Positions 52,226 to 62,650 of a DNA stretch of 64,000 bases are shown here, one piece after another. Position 1 is the stretch's first letter. The number at the start of each line of letters is the position of its first letter. The stretch is taken from NCBI RefSeq assembly GCF_001191005.1, contig NZ_CP012201.1, positions 4,092,001 through 4,156,000 on the forward strand. Reading direction: 5' to 3'. Source of the stretch: Massilia sp. NR 4-1 (GTDB lineage: Bacteria > Pseudomonadota > Gammaproteobacteria > Burkholderiales > Burkholderiaceae_D). Both the position numbers and the translations under genes were made by a program. The notes under the pieces were generated by a model that did no database searches, had not been told where the DNA came from, and saw nothing but the letters and a program-made list of their open reading frames with translations.

Positions 52226-52657
52226 TTAGATGCCCTCTACCGTGATGCCCATCGAACGTGCGGAACCAGCGATGGTGCGCACTGCAGCTTCCATATCGGC
52301 AGCGGTCAGATCTGGGGTTTTCAGTTTAGCGATTTCTTCCGCTTGTGCGCGGGTCAGCTTGCCAACCTTGTCGGTATGTGGCTTAGGCGAACCTTTTTGC
52401 ACGCCGGAGTGCTTCTTGATCAGGTAGGTTGCCGGCGGGGTCTTCATCACGAAGGTGAAGGACTTGTCGGCGAAAGCGGTGATCACCACTGGAATCGGCA
52501 TGCCTGGCTCCATACCCTGGGTTTGGGCGTTGAAGGCTTTGCAGAATTCCATGATGTTCAGGCCGCGCTGACCCAGCGCAGGACCGATTGGAGGGGATGG
52601 GTTTGCCTTACCAGCTGGCACTTGCAGCTTGATAAAGCCAATGATTTTCTTTGCCAT
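52226..52657 (-). CDS. rplK: Ribosomal protein uL11
   Basis: A protein of 143 residues starting MAKKIIGFIKLQVPAGKANP, with the conserved PPIGPALGQRGLNIMEFCK loop and the C-terminal RNA-binding domain (VRTIAGSARSMGITVEGI). It is part of the GTPase-associated centre and needed for RelA activation in known bacteria. A start 9 bases further up is in frame, but the family starts at this ATG. Confidence 0.99.
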   Translation of the reverse strand: MAKKIIGFIKLQVPAGKANPSPPIGPALGQRGLNIMEFCKAFNAQTQGMEPGMPIPVVITAFADKSFTFVMKTPPATYLIKKHSGVQKGSPKPHTDKVGKLTRAQAEEIAKLKTPDLTAADMEAAVRTIAGSARSMGITVEGI

Positions 52658-52780
52658 GTTGGGCACTTCCTATCGTTGGATTTGAGTAGTAGCGCCCCGC
52701 CGATCCTACATGGCAGGGCTCCTCTTGGCGGATTTTGCTGGAACCAGGTTCCGGAGCAGCGCTCCGTGGGCGCTTCTTGC

Positions 52781-53392
52781 TTATACTTTCTCGACCTGGC
52801 CGAATTCGAGTTCGACCGGCGTTGCGCGGCCGAAGATGGTGACGGAGACGCGCACCTTGGATTTCTCGTAGTTGACTTCTTCGACATTGCCGTTGAAGTC
52901 GGTGAACGGGCCATCCTTGATGCGGACTTGCTCGCCCACTTCGTACAGCACTTTCGGCCGTGGCTTTTCCACGCCTTCCTGCATCTGGTGCATGATCTTT
53001 TCGATCTCGCGCGCCGGAATCGGGGTCGGCTTATTCGATTTGCCGCCGATGAAGCCGGTCACCTTGCTGGTATTTTTCACCAAGTGCCAGGTTTCGTCGG
53101 TCATTTCCATTTCCACCAGCACATAGCCAGGGAAGAAACGGCGCTCGGTCACCGATTTCTGGCCGTTCTTGACTTCGACCACTTCTTCGGTCGGCACCAG
53201 GATCTGGCCGAACTGGTCTTGCATGCCGGCGCGTTCCACGCGCTCGGTCAGCGCGCGCTGCACGCTCTTTTCCATACCGGAGTAGGCATGCACCACATAC
53301 CAGCGCTTATTGCTGACAGGCACGCTGAGCGCCGCGCCAGCATCTTGTGCCGGGACGCTGCCCGGCACTTCGTCTTGCACATTTTCGCTCAT
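52781..53392 (-). CDS. nusG: Transcription antitermination factor NusG
   Basis: A protein of 203 residues. The NGN domain starts at RWYVVHAYSGMEKSVQ and contains FFPGYVLVEM; the C-terminal KOW domain holds VRIKDGPFTDFNGNVEE. It binds RNA polymerase to aid elongation and links it to Rho or ribosomes. The ATG at 53390-53392 overlaps the secE stop by one base (TAATG), so the two are coupled. Confidence 0.98.
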   Translation of the reverse strand: MSENVQDEVPGSVPAQDAGAALSVPVSNKRWYVVHAYSGMEKSVQRALTERVERAGMQDQFGQILVPTEEVVEVKNGQKSVTERRFFPGYVLVEMEMTDETWHLVKNTSKVTGFIGGKSNKPTPIPAREIEKIMHQMQEGVEKPRPKVLYEVGEQVRIKDGPFTDFNGNVEEVNYEKSKVRVSVTIFGRATPVELEFGQVEKV

Positions 53393-53775
53393 TATTGTTT
53401 CCAACCCAGGATGACGTCGTACAACAGGAATTCCAGCAGCTTATCCGTGCCCCACAGGAACACAGCCATCACGAGGACGAAGGCAAACACGATCATCGTG
53501 ATTTGCGTGGCTTCTTTGCGCGTCGGCCAAACAACTTTCTTGGTTTCGCGGATGGCTTCCTTGGCGAAATTCAGGAAATCACGGCCGGTGGCGGAGGTGT
53601 ACGCGATGCCAGCGGAAATAAGCAAACCAACCACAAGCGCAGCTGCCCGCACCAGGGTTGGTTGACCTGCCAGGTAAAAGAACCCGACTACGCCTGCAAT
53701 CGCTGCAACCACTGCCAGCACGACTTTGAACTTGTCGTTTGACGTGCTAACGGTTTGCACGGATTGATTAGACAT
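53392..53775 (-). CDS. secE: Preprotein translocase subunit SecE
   Basis: A protein of 127 residues with three membrane helices, as in the longer proteobacterial form. The conserved cytosolic amphipathic segment is FAKEAIRETKKVVWPTRKEA near residue 72, followed by the essential last helix. It is part of the SecYEG channel. It overlaps nusG by one base and lies 36 bases after tRNA-Trp. Confidence 0.98.
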   Translation of the reverse strand: MSNQSVQTVSTSNDKFKVVLAVVAAIAGVVGFFYLAGQPTLVRAAALVVGLLISAGIAYTSATGRDFLNFAKEAIRETKKVVWPTRKEATQITMIVFAFVLVMAVFLWGTDKLLEFLLYDVILGWKQ

Positions 53776-53810
53776 TCTATTTTACTTTCGGTGCCCTGCA
53801 CCAGGTTCGG

Positions 53811-53886
53811 TGGCAGGGGCGGAGGGCATCGAACCCCCAACCTTCGGTTTTGGAGACCGACGCTCTGCCAATTGAGCTACGCCCCT
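53811..53886 (-). tRNA. trpT: tRNA-Trp (anticodon CCA)
   Basis: A 76-base cloverleaf with acceptor AGGGGCG / CGCCCCT, D-loop AGCTCAATTGGCAGAGC, anticodon loop CTCCAAA and T-arm GGTTCGATG, with the 3' CCA encoded. It lies between tuf and secE, a common betaproteobacterial order. Confidence 0.98.
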
Positions 53887-53958
53887 ACGTAAAACTTTAT
53901 CAGTGAATCCGTTATTCTAGCATCCAGCGCCGCCGGATGCTAGTGTTTGGCAGGATTC

Positions 53959-55149
<1,191 letters not shown>

Positions 55150-55230
55150 TTTAGACTCCTAACAAATTAATGAGATGCTGGGCGCACGCCCGTCTGTCAG
55201 ATATTGATGTACTGCGGATACTGCGAATTC

Positions 55231-55305
<75 letters not shown>

Positions 55306-55342
55306 TTATATTGTGATGCACACGGCGCTTTGCAAGTCCTGC

Positions 55343-55416
55343 TGGAGCGGGTGAAGGGAATCGAACCCTCGTCTTAAGCTTGGAAGGCTTCAGCTCTACC
55401 ATTGAGCTACACCCGC
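55343..55416 (-). tRNA. glyT: tRNA-Gly (anticodon TCC)
   Basis: A 74-base cloverleaf: acceptor GCGGGTG / CACCCGC, anticodon loop CTTCCAA, T-arm GTTCGATT, encoded CCA. Second tRNA of the cluster. Confidence 0.98.
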
Positions 55417-55461
55417 GAGGTTACGACTTCTTCACTAGCACTCAGTTTCCTTGCAAAAACT

Positions 55462-55547
55462 TGGTGGAGGGGACTGGATTCGAACCAGTGTACTCATAAG
55501 AGGGCAGATTTACAGTCTGCTGCCTTTAACCACTCGGCCACCCCTCC
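55462..55547 (-). tRNA. tyrU: tRNA-Tyr (anticodon GTA)
   Basis: An 86-base tRNA with the long variable arm of class II tRNAs: acceptor GGAGGGG / CCCCTCC, anticodon loop CTGTAAA, T-arm GTTCGAATC, encoded CCA. It is the first gene of the tRNA-tuf transcript. Confidence 0.98.
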
Positions 55548-55561
55548 GCGAGGAACCGCAG

Positions 55562-55590
55562 AGTATGAAGCAACTAACATCTTGTGTCAA
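55562..55590 (-). promoter_or_regulatory. Sigma-70 promoter of the tRNA-tuf operon
   Basis: On the minus strand TTGACA, exactly 17 bases, then CATACT. The predicted start is about 10 bases before tRNA-Tyr. The -35 box is perfect, as expected for a strong stable-RNA promoter. The rest of 55591-55864 is AT-rich and gene-free; TATACAAT at 55818-55825 could be the -10 of the plus-strand signalling gene. Confidence 0.85.
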
Positions 55591-55870
55591 CTCTCTTGGC
55601 GCATACTTTGCTTTGAGTGAATGACTGCTGCTTCGGGGCGAGATTGTAAAGGCTAACCCTGGGGAAATGCAAGTGTTGTTTTCCAGTTTTTTTTACTGCC
55701 GATTTGCGCGCCTTTCTAGCGCCCCCGGCAACGCCTGCTGCCAGCATGCAAGCTATCGTCTTTCTGTCCAGCATCAAACTCCGGGCGGGCGCCGTGTTTT
55801 TGTGTTGCACTTTTTCTTATACAATCGATTTTCACCCTGAACCGCCGTCCCTTCTGGAGCGCCGTTGTAC

Positions 55871-58800
55871 ATGATCCGAGCCCGCAACTGGCCTGTCTGG
55901 CGCAGCACCCTGGCCGCCAACGCCGCCGTCGCGGCCCTCTACCTGCTGACCGGCTGGCTGGGTCTGCAGCTGGCGCTGTCGCCGGGCTATGCCACCCCGC
56001 TGTTCCTGCCGGCCGGCATCGCCCTGGCCGCCCTGGTCAGCGGCGGCGCCCGCCTGCTGCCCGGCATCGCCGCCGCCTCGCTGCTGATGAATCTGCTGAT
56101 CCCGCTCGGTCCCGAGCCCGGCAATGCGCGCTGGCTGGCCGCCCTGGCCGCCGCCAGCGCCTCCACCCTGCAAGCCTTTGTCGCGCTGCACGCCTTCCGC
56201 CGCTGGGTGGCGCCCGAGATCGCGCTGGGCCGCGACGTGCTGCGCTTCCTGCTGCTCACGCCCCTGCTCGCCATCACCAGCAGCACCCTGTCGCTGACCA
56301 TGATCGGCCTGCTCGGCGTGATTCCGGCCACCGAGCTGGCCGGCAACTGGCTGGCCTGGTGGATCGGCGACAGCGTCGGCATGCTGCTGGCCGCGCCGCT
56401 GCTGTGGATCGTGATCGGCCGCCCGCGCCAGCTGTGGTGGCGGCGGCGCTGGCTGGTCGGCCTGCCGCTACTGCTGCTGACGGCGGTCTTCGTCGCCATC
56501 TACCTGCAGGTCGAGCGCTGGGAATCGGGCCAGCAGATGCAAACCTTCCGCCTCAAGTCGCAGCAGGCCGGCGACCTGCTGCAGGCCAAGCTCAGCGAGC
56601 ATGAACGTTTTGTGTATGCGATGGCGCGCGCCATCAACGGCCACGGCCGCAATATGACGGCGCGCGACTTCAGCAACCTGGCGCGCGGCTACCTGGAGCA
56701 GCGCCCCGAACTCCTGTCGATGAGCTGGCTGCGTCCCGTCACCCAGGCCCAGCGCGCCGACTTCGAAGCCTGGGGCCGGGCCGCAGTACGGCCCGACTTC
56801 CATATCCGCCAGCGCGGCCCCGACCTGCAGCTGCAGGCGGCCGGCCCGCGCGCGCGCTATGTGGTGGCCACCTTCATCGAACCGAACGGCAACCGCCTCT
56901 ACCACGGCGCCGACTTCCTCTCCGAGCCGCAGCGCGCGGCCGCCGTGAACGCCGCCCTGGGCAGCGGCCGCCCCAGCGCCAGCGCCCCGCTCGAACTGCT
57001 GCGGCGCGAGATCGGGCGCGGCATCGTGCTGCTGCAAGCCGTCTATCCCGACGAGGGCGAGCCAGCCATCGGCCTGCTGCTGGTCTCGCTGCAAGTTGAC
57101 TCCTATCTCAAGCGCGCCCTGCAGCAAGTCGACTTCCCCCACTTCCTGACCCGGCTGGAAGACGTCAGCGCGGCCCAGCCCATCGCCCTGCTGGACGATT
57201 TGCAGCGCCCGGCCCGGCCCGGCGACTTCCAGCAGCGCCTGCACTTCGGCGGCCGCGCCTACCTGCTGACGCTGGCGCCCACGGCCGCCTATGCCGCCGC
57301 CCAGCGCGGCTGGCAAAGCTGGATGGTGCTGACCACCGGCCTGTTCCTGACCGCCCTGCTGGGCGCCCTGCTGCTCCTGATCAGCGGCGAGCGGGCCCAG
57401 ATCCAGGCCCAGGTGCGCGACAGCACGGCCCGCCTGCAGGAGCGCGAAGCGCGCCTGCAAGCCATCCTCGACAAGGCGGCCGACGCCATCCTCACGCTGG
57501 CCAGCGACGGCCGCCTGGTGTCGGCCAATGCGGCGGCCGGCCGCCTGTTCGGCTACCCGGCCGAGCTGATGCAGGGTCTGGAACTGGAACGCCTGCTGCC
57601 ACTCGACGAGGGCCACAGCGCCGCCACCCTGCTGCGCGCCATCGCCGGCGGCGCCAGCCACGAACACCAGGCCAGCGGCTGGCGCAGCGACGGCAGCAGC
57701 TTCCCGCTCGCCATCTCGGTCAGCGAAGTCGAGCTGCCCGACGAAACCCTGTTTGTCGCCATCCTGCACGATCTGACCGAGCAGCACCGCGCCCAGGAGC
57801 GCATCTACCGCCTGGCCCACCACGACCCGCTCACCGGCCTCGACAACCGCCTCTCGCTGAATCTGCGCCTGGACCAGCTGCTGGCCCAGACCCGGCGCGC
57901 CGGCGGCAGCGCGGCCGTGATGTTCCTCGACCTCGACCACTTCAAGAAAATCAACGACACCCACGGCCACCAAGTCGGCGACCTGTTGCTGGTGGCCGTG
58001 GCCAACCGGCTGCGCGAGCTGATGCGCGAAATCGATACCATCGCCCGCCTCGGCGGCGACGAATTCATCGTCGTCACCAGCGGCACCGTGACGCCCGAGG
58101 CGGCCGGCGCGATCGCCGTGCGCATCGTCGACGCGTTGAGCCAGCCCTACAGCCTGCAAGGCTTGACCGTGCACAGCGGCGCCAGCGTCGGCCTCGCCAT
58201 GTTCCCCAGCGACGGCGACGATGGCGGCACCCTGCTGCGCCACGCCGACACCGCCATGTACGCCGCCAAGACCCAGGGCCGCGGCAATTTCCAGTTCTTC
58301 TCGCCGGCCATGAACCGCGCCACCCACGAACGCCTGCTGCTGGAAAACCGCCTGTGGCAGGGGCTCGAACAGCAGGAATTCGAACTCTACCTGCAAGCCC
58401 AGATCGACCTGTCCAGCCGCCACGTGATCGGCGCCGAAGCCCTGCTGCGCTGGCACCATCCCGAACTCGGCATGGTGGCGCCGGACCGCTTCATCCCGAT
58501 CGCCGAGGAATCCGGCCTGATCCTGGCGCTCGGCGACTGGGTGCTGCAGGAAGCGGTGGGCCTGCTGCAGCGCTGGCGCAGCGCCGGCCTGGGCCACCTG
58601 CGCCTGGCCGTCAACCTGTCGGCGCGCCAATGCCACGGCGGCGGCCTGCTGCCCCTGCTCGACCGCCTGCTGGCCGACAGCGGCATCGACCCGGCCCTGC
58701 TCGAACTCGAAATCACCGAGTCGGCCGCCATGCAAGACCCCGAACGCAGCCGCGAACTGCTGCGCGAACTGCGCGCGCGCGGCATCAAGGTGGCGATCGA

Positions 58801-59113
58801 CGACTTCGGCACCGGCTACTCCTCGCTGAGCTACCTGAAGCTGTTCGAGATCGACCGCATCAAGATCGACCGCGGCTTCGTCAAGGATATCGAAAGCGAC
58901 CCCAACGACGCCGTCATCGTCGCCGCCACCATCGCCCTGGCCCATTCCCTGGGCCTGGAAGTGATCGCCGAAGGCGTCGAAACCGAAGCCCAGTCCGACT
59001 TCCTGCGCAACAAGCGCTGCGACGAGGCCCAGGGCTACCTGTTCGCCCGCCCCCTGCCCGTGCCCGCCTTCGAAGAATTCGCCCACCCCAGCCTCGCCAG
59101 CGCCGCCCCGTGA
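55871..59113 (+). CDS. MASE1-CHASE-PAS-GGDEF-EAL cyclic-di-GMP signalling protein
   Basis: A protein of about 1,080 residues. A MASE1 membrane region of about eight helices (residues 10-210) is followed by a periplasmic CHASE-type sensor domain (about 225-480), one more membrane helix, a PAS domain near 525-640 (AILDKAADAILTLASDGRLV), then a GGDEF domain with RLGGDEF near 727 and an EAL domain with GAEALLRWHHP near 855. Both catalytic signatures look intact, including DDFGTGYSS and EGVETEAQ of the EAL domain, so it may both make and degrade c-di-GMP. GGAG upstream is equidistant from a TTG at 55865 and the ATG at 55871; the ATG is preferred. AATGTCC repeats follow the stop. Confidence 0.92.
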   Translation: MIRARNWPVWRSTLAANAAVAALYLLTGWLGLQLALSPGYATPLFLPAGIALAALVSGGARLLPGIAAASLLMNLLIPLGPEPGNARWLAALAAASASTLQAFVALHAFRRWVAPEIALGRDVLRFLLLTPLLAITSSTLSLTMIGLLGVIPATELAGNWLAWWIGDSVGMLLAAPLLWIVIGRPRQLWWRRRWLVGLPLLLLTAVFVAIYLQVERWESGQQMQTFRLKSQQAGDLLQAKLSEHERFVYAMARAINGHGRNMTARDFSNLARGYLEQRPELLSMSWLRPVTQAQRADFEAWGRAAVRPDFHIRQRGPDLQLQAAGPRARYVVATFIEPNGNRLYHGADFLSEPQRAAAVNAALGSGRPSASAPLELLRREIGRGIVLLQAVYPDEGEPAIGLLLVSLQVDSYLKRALQQVDFPHFLTRLEDVSAAQPIALLDDLQRPARPGDFQQRLHFGGRAYLLTLAPTAAYAAAQRGWQSWMVLTTGLFLTALLGALLLLISGERAQIQAQVRDSTARLQEREARLQAILDKAADAILTLASDGRLVSANAAAGRLFGYPAELMQGLELERLLPLDEGHSAATLLRAIAGGASHEHQASGWRSDGSSFPLAISVSEVELPDETLFVAILHDLTEQHRAQERIYRLAHHDPLTGLDNRLSLNLRLDQLLAQTRRAGGSAAVMFLDLDHFKKINDTHGHQVGDLLLVAVANRLRELMREIDTIARLGGDEFIVVTSGTVTPEAAGAIAVRIVDALSQPYSLQGLTVHSGASVGLAMFPSDGDDGGTLLRHADTAMYAAKTQGRGNFQFFSPAMNRATHERLLLENRLWQGLEQQEFELYLQAQIDLSSRHVIGAEALLRWHHPELGMVAPDRFIPIAEESGLILALGDWVLQEAVGLLQRWRSAGLGHLRLAVNLSARQCHGGGLLPLLDRLLADSGIDPALLELEITESAAMQDPERSRELLRELRARGIKVAIDDFGTGYSSLSYLKLFEIDRIKIDRGFVKDIESDPNDAVIVAATIALAHSLGLEVIAEGVETEAQSDFLRNKRCDEAQGYLFARPLPVPAFEEFAHPSLASAAP

Positions 59114-59125
59114 TCTGCCGCAAAC

Positions 59126-59238
59126 AATGTCCAACCCTGGTGTCAGGCGGGGCCGCCGAGGCACCAGACCCGGACATTCTTTGAGATTAATCAAGAAATG
59201 TCCGACCGTGGTGCCTGACACCAAGGTGGACATTGTTT
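59126..59238. repeat. Two adjacent AATGTCC/GGACATT inverted repeats
   Basis: Unit 1 spans about 59126-59180 (AATGTCCAACCCTGGTGTC ... GGACATTC, with a longer GC-rich middle). Unit 2 spans 59196-59238 (AATGTCCGACCGTGGTGC ... CACCAAGGTGGACATT). They share outer ends with each other and with the palindrome at 11602-11644. They lie between converging genes and can form hairpins; the flanking AT tracts are too short for classic terminators except in combination. Confidence 0.75.
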
Positions 59239-59260
59239 GATTTGGCGCAAAGCGTGGGGA

Positions 59261-60787
59261 TTAGGGATTGCCGAGGGCGGCGAGGACTTGGGCTTTGAGG
59301 GCGCGGATCAGGGAACTTTCGTCGGGCGGCACGCCTTCGGGCGCGGCTTCGGCGCGGTCGGCGTAGAACAGGCCGAGCTGGGCACCTTGCACCACCAGCG
59401 GCAGGACGATGAAGCTGCGGGCGTCGGGCAGCAGGCGCAGATGCCAACCCGGCAAGAGGTCGCGGATCTTGGCCACGCTGGCGTCGGCAATCATGAGGTC
59501 GGCGTCGTTTTGCATGGCGAGATGGAACAGGTCGCTGCCTTCGAGCGCGAAGACGAAGCCGGCCTGGCGCTGCACATGCTGCTCGCCGAACGCGATGCGG
59601 GCGCGGTACTGGCCGGCGCGCACATCCTTCAGGCAGACGGTGGCGAAGCGAAAGCCCATGCTGCGGTACAGGGTTTCCAGCACGGCCTGGATCACGTCGT
59701 TGAGCTTGCTGCGCCCGGCGGCGCGCATCTGCGTCACTTCCTGCACCCCGGCCAGCAGCAGCTCGCGCGCCTGGAACGGCTTGCCGCTCGGGTAGACGCC
59801 GTCCTTGCCGCCCTCCTCGCCGGTCATGGTGGCCAGCAAGAGCACGTTCGGCAAGCCGGCACCGCCCTCTTCCTCGCCCTCGCCTGGCGCACCGAGCTGC
59901 ATGCTGTCGAGCAGGGCGTCCATTTCCTTGCGCACATTGGCCAGCAGGGCCGGCAACTGGCCTTCGTCCAGATTGAGCGCCGCGCCATAGCGCTGCTGCA
60001 GATTGCCCAGTTCGGCCTTATCGTGCTCGCGGTGCTTGCGCAGCAGGTGGCGCGCGCCGTCCATGCTGAGCGAGACCACTTGCCGCATCCATTCCTGGCG
60101 GTTGAGCGGCGCCTTGAGCGGCCCCGGCGGCAGCGCGCTCAGCGCGCGCACGATGACGTCGGGAATCTTCCATTCATTCAGGATGGCGGCCGACAGCGTG
60201 TCGTAGGTGCTGCCCAGGATCATCTGCGACGCTTGCGCCTGGCTATGCTTGCCCTCGGCCATCAGGGTGGCGATTTCGCGGAAGCGCTCGTGTTCGCGCG
60301 AGGCGATCAGCAGCGGGCCGATATTCTTGAACAGGGCGCCGATCGACGCTTCCTCCGCGCCCTGCCAGGCGCTCAGGCGCGCCAGCTCGCGCCCCATCAG
60401 GCTGGCGCACAGGGCCGCCTCCAGTTCCTGCCGCACGCTGTGCGCATGCTTGCTGTTGGCCAGGGTGTCGACCAGCAGCATGGCCAGCGCCGTGGTCTTC
60501 ACATTGTCGAAGCCGAGCAGGGAAATCGCGCGCGAGATGGTGGTGACGGCGGCGCCGCCGGCCGTGCGGTATTGCGGCGTATTCGCCAGGCGCAGGATCT
60601 TCTGCGTCAGCGCCACGTCCGACAGCACATAGTAGGCCAGGCTCTGCGTGCCCTGGTCGTCGTCGTCGACCAGCTGCACCACGCGCGCCACCGACACGCC
60701 GAGGGCAAACAAGCCCTCGTCGTTGCACAGTTTCTTCAGCAGGAAGCCGCGCACCGGCCGCGGTTCCTCGGAGGAGGAGCTCGCCAT
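59261..60787 (-). CDS. HDOD-domain signalling protein
   Basis: A protein of 508 residues. The N-terminal half is an HDOD domain (LSDVALTQKILRLANTPQYR near residue 55; ISRAISLLGFDNVKTTALAM near 85), which resembles an HD phosphohydrolase without its catalytic residues and usually acts in signalling. The C-terminal part (from about 355) resembles a GAF-like domain (VLETLYRSMGFRFATVCLKD; LPLVVQGAQLGLFYADR). The combination suggests a regulator that senses a ligand and binds a partner. It is the last of three co-directional signalling genes, 61 bases after the receiver-TPR gene. Confidence 0.85.
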   Translation of the reverse strand: MASSSSEEPRPVRGFLLKKLCNDEGLFALGVSVARVVQLVDDDDQGTQSLAYYVLSDVALTQKILRLANTPQYRTAGGAAVTTISRAISLLGFDNVKTTALAMLLVDTLANSKHAHSVRQELEAALCASLMGRELARLSAWQGAEEASIGALFKNIGPLLIASREHERFREIATLMAEGKHSQAQASQMILGSTYDTLSAAILNEWKIPDVIVRALSALPPGPLKAPLNRQEWMRQVVSLSMDGARHLLRKHREHDKAELGNLQQRYGAALNLDEGQLPALLANVRKEMDALLDSMQLGAPGEGEEEGGAGLPNVLLLATMTGEEGGKDGVYPSGKPFQARELLLAGVQEVTQMRAAGRSKLNDVIQAVLETLYRSMGFRFATVCLKDVRAGQYRARIAFGEQHVQRQAGFVFALEGSDLFHLAMQNDADLMIADASVAKIRDLLPGWHLRLLPDARSFIVLPLVVQGAQLGLFYADRAEAAPEGVPPDESSLIRALKAQVLAALGNP

Positions 60788-60847
60788 CGCTATGCCCGTT
60801 TATGAAGGGAGGCAAGCTATTGTAGCGCTGGGCAAGGCGCGCCGGCG

Positions 60848-62500
60848 CTATATTGCGGCCATCTGGGGCGCGGCGCGGCGCGCGCCGGGGCGGATGTTGT
60901 ATTTCTTCAATATGTCGTGGTGCAGGGCCGCCAGCGCATGCAGCTTGGCGTTGACCGGGTCGAGCCGGCGCACGCTGCCGATCAGCTCGCGCGCCTGGCC
61001 GCCCAGGCGCTCGTCCCAGCCCAGGTTCTCCAGGCATTTGAGCACCGCGACGGCGGCATTGAACACCACCTGCGGATTGTCGGGCAGCTTGTCGACCGCC
61101 TCGATCATCAGGTTGACGGCGCCGCGGAAATCGCCCTCCTTGGCGCGCGCCGCGCCGGCCGCCACCAGGTCGCCCACTTCCTGCCGGCACTCCTGCGCCA
61201 GGCGCTGCGCCAGCTCGCCGTGGCCGGCCTGCTCCAGCACCCGCATGGCTTTCGCCATGGCGGCCGGATTGGCGGCATTGCGCATCACGTCGCGCATCAC
61301 GTCGGCGGCGCGCTCGGCCTGGCCGGCGTCGAGGCAGGTGCGCACCAGCGCCAGCTTGAGTTCGCTCGACAGGCCGCTGGCCGTGCGGCAGCCGGCCAGG
61401 GCGCTGTCGAGCGCCGTCTCCAGCCGCGCCGCATTGCCGGTGAATTCGTGCAGCATGGCCGCGGCAATGGAGGAGCACAGCGGCCCGTTGCGGCGGCTGC
61501 CCATGCTCTTGTCGAGGTCGCGGATCACGGCCGCCGCCTGCACCGGATCGCCCTTGCGCACCAGGCTTTGCACCAGGCGCGCATGGTCTTCCGGCGTGCG
61601 GAATTCGGAATAGCGGGTCTTGCTGACCACCAGCTTGAGCGCACGCTCGGCCGCCTCCACATCGCCCGCTTCGAGCGCCACCTCACCCAGCCGGCGCAGG
61701 CGCCGCACCGCATGCGGCGAGAGTTCGACCGCGTCGCTCAGCACGGCCTGGGCGCGCTCGATCTCGCCCTGCTCCTGCAAGGTGCGCGCCAGCCAGTCGT
61801 AGGCGTCGAGGAAGCGCCGGTTCTGGCCCAGCAGCTCTTCGAGGATGGCGCGCGCCGCCTCGTGCTCGCCGCGCAGCGACAGGCATTTGGCCAGGCCGAG
61901 CCGGGCCCAATGGATGCGCTTGCTTTCCCACAGCGCCGCGTACAGCGGCTCGGCCTGTTCCGGCTCGCCCAGGAACAGGTGCAGCTCGGCGCGCAGGCGC
62001 AGGAAGTCGCAGCGGTAGCGCGGCTGGGCTGTCGCCCCGGCCAGGCAGGCGGCGATCGCTTCGCGCTGGTCGCCCATGTCCATCAGCTGGTAGACCGGCA
62101 GCAGGGCGTTGCGGCGCTCGATGGCGCGCGTGATGCGCTCGGTCAGGTTCTCCACCGTGAACGGCTTCAGGATGTAATCGCTGGGCGCCAGCTCGGCGGC
62201 GCTGACCACCTTGTTGAACTGGCCCTCGCTGGTGACCATGAAGAACAGGGTGGAAGCGTGCATCAGCCGGTGGTGGCGCAAATCTTCCAGCATCTGCTGG
62301 CCGTCCTGGCCGCCTTCCAGCTCGTATTCGCACAGGATCAGGTCGTAACTGCGCCCGCCCAGCGCGCGGATGGCCTGGCTGGAGCTGGCGGCATCCTCGA
62401 TACGGCTCAGTCCGCACAAACTCAGCATATTGTGCAGACTGGCCCGCATGCCGGGATGGGGTTCGATGATCAGGGCGGCAAGGCCCTTCAGGGGATTCAT
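60848..62500 (-). CDS. Receiver-TPR protein with Glu at the phosphorylation site
   Basis: A protein of 550 residues. Residues 1-125 are a CheY-like receiver: the switch Thr (T90 in FMVTS) and Lys (K112 in ILKPF) are present, but the phospho-acceptor Asp of LILCDY is Glu (E58 in LILCEYEL), and the usual N-terminal acidic pair reads E-P (IIEPH, E13). It may therefore be constitutively 'on' or act without phosphorylation. The remainder is a series of TPR-like helical pairs (LGLAKCLSLRGEHEAARAIL; LARTLQEQGEIERAQAVLSD; LGEVALEAGDVEAAERALKL). It is likely a docking component of the local signalling system. The start at 62500 was chosen because the receiver begins there; upstream codons are not conserved in type. 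Confidence 0.88.
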   Translation of the reverse strand: MNPLKGLAALIIEPHPGMRASLHNMLSLCGLSRIEDAASSSQAIRALGGRSYDLILCEYELEGGQDGQQMLEDLRHHRLMHASTLFFMVTSEGQFNKVVSAAELAPSDYILKPFTVENLTERITRAIERRNALLPVYQLMDMGDQREAIAACLAGATAQPRYRCDFLRLRAELHLFLGEPEQAEPLYAALWESKRIHWARLGLAKCLSLRGEHEAARAILEELLGQNRRFLDAYDWLARTLQEQGEIERAQAVLSDAVELSPHAVRRLRRLGEVALEAGDVEAAERALKLVVSKTRYSEFRTPEDHARLVQSLVRKGDPVQAAAVIRDLDKSMGSRRNGPLCSSIAAAMLHEFTGNAARLETALDSALAGCRTASGLSSELKLALVRTCLDAGQAERAADVMRDVMRNAANPAAMAKAMRVLEQAGHGELAQRLAQECRQEVGDLVAAGAARAKEGDFRGAVNLMIEAVDKLPDNPQVVFNAAVAVLKCLENLGWDERLGGQARELIGSVRRLDPVNAKLHALAALHHDILKKYNIRPGARRAAPQMAAI

Positions 62501-62650
62501 GGCGGATGGCAGGACTGGCGCGGCGCCCGCGCGCCGGCCTTCTGCCAATCAGTATATTACGCCACGGTGAGATTTGGAGAGAATTGAATCAGGGCAAGCA
62601 AACTTGCGCGCCGCCAGTGGACGGCGCGCCACGGAAGATTGGCGCAACGT

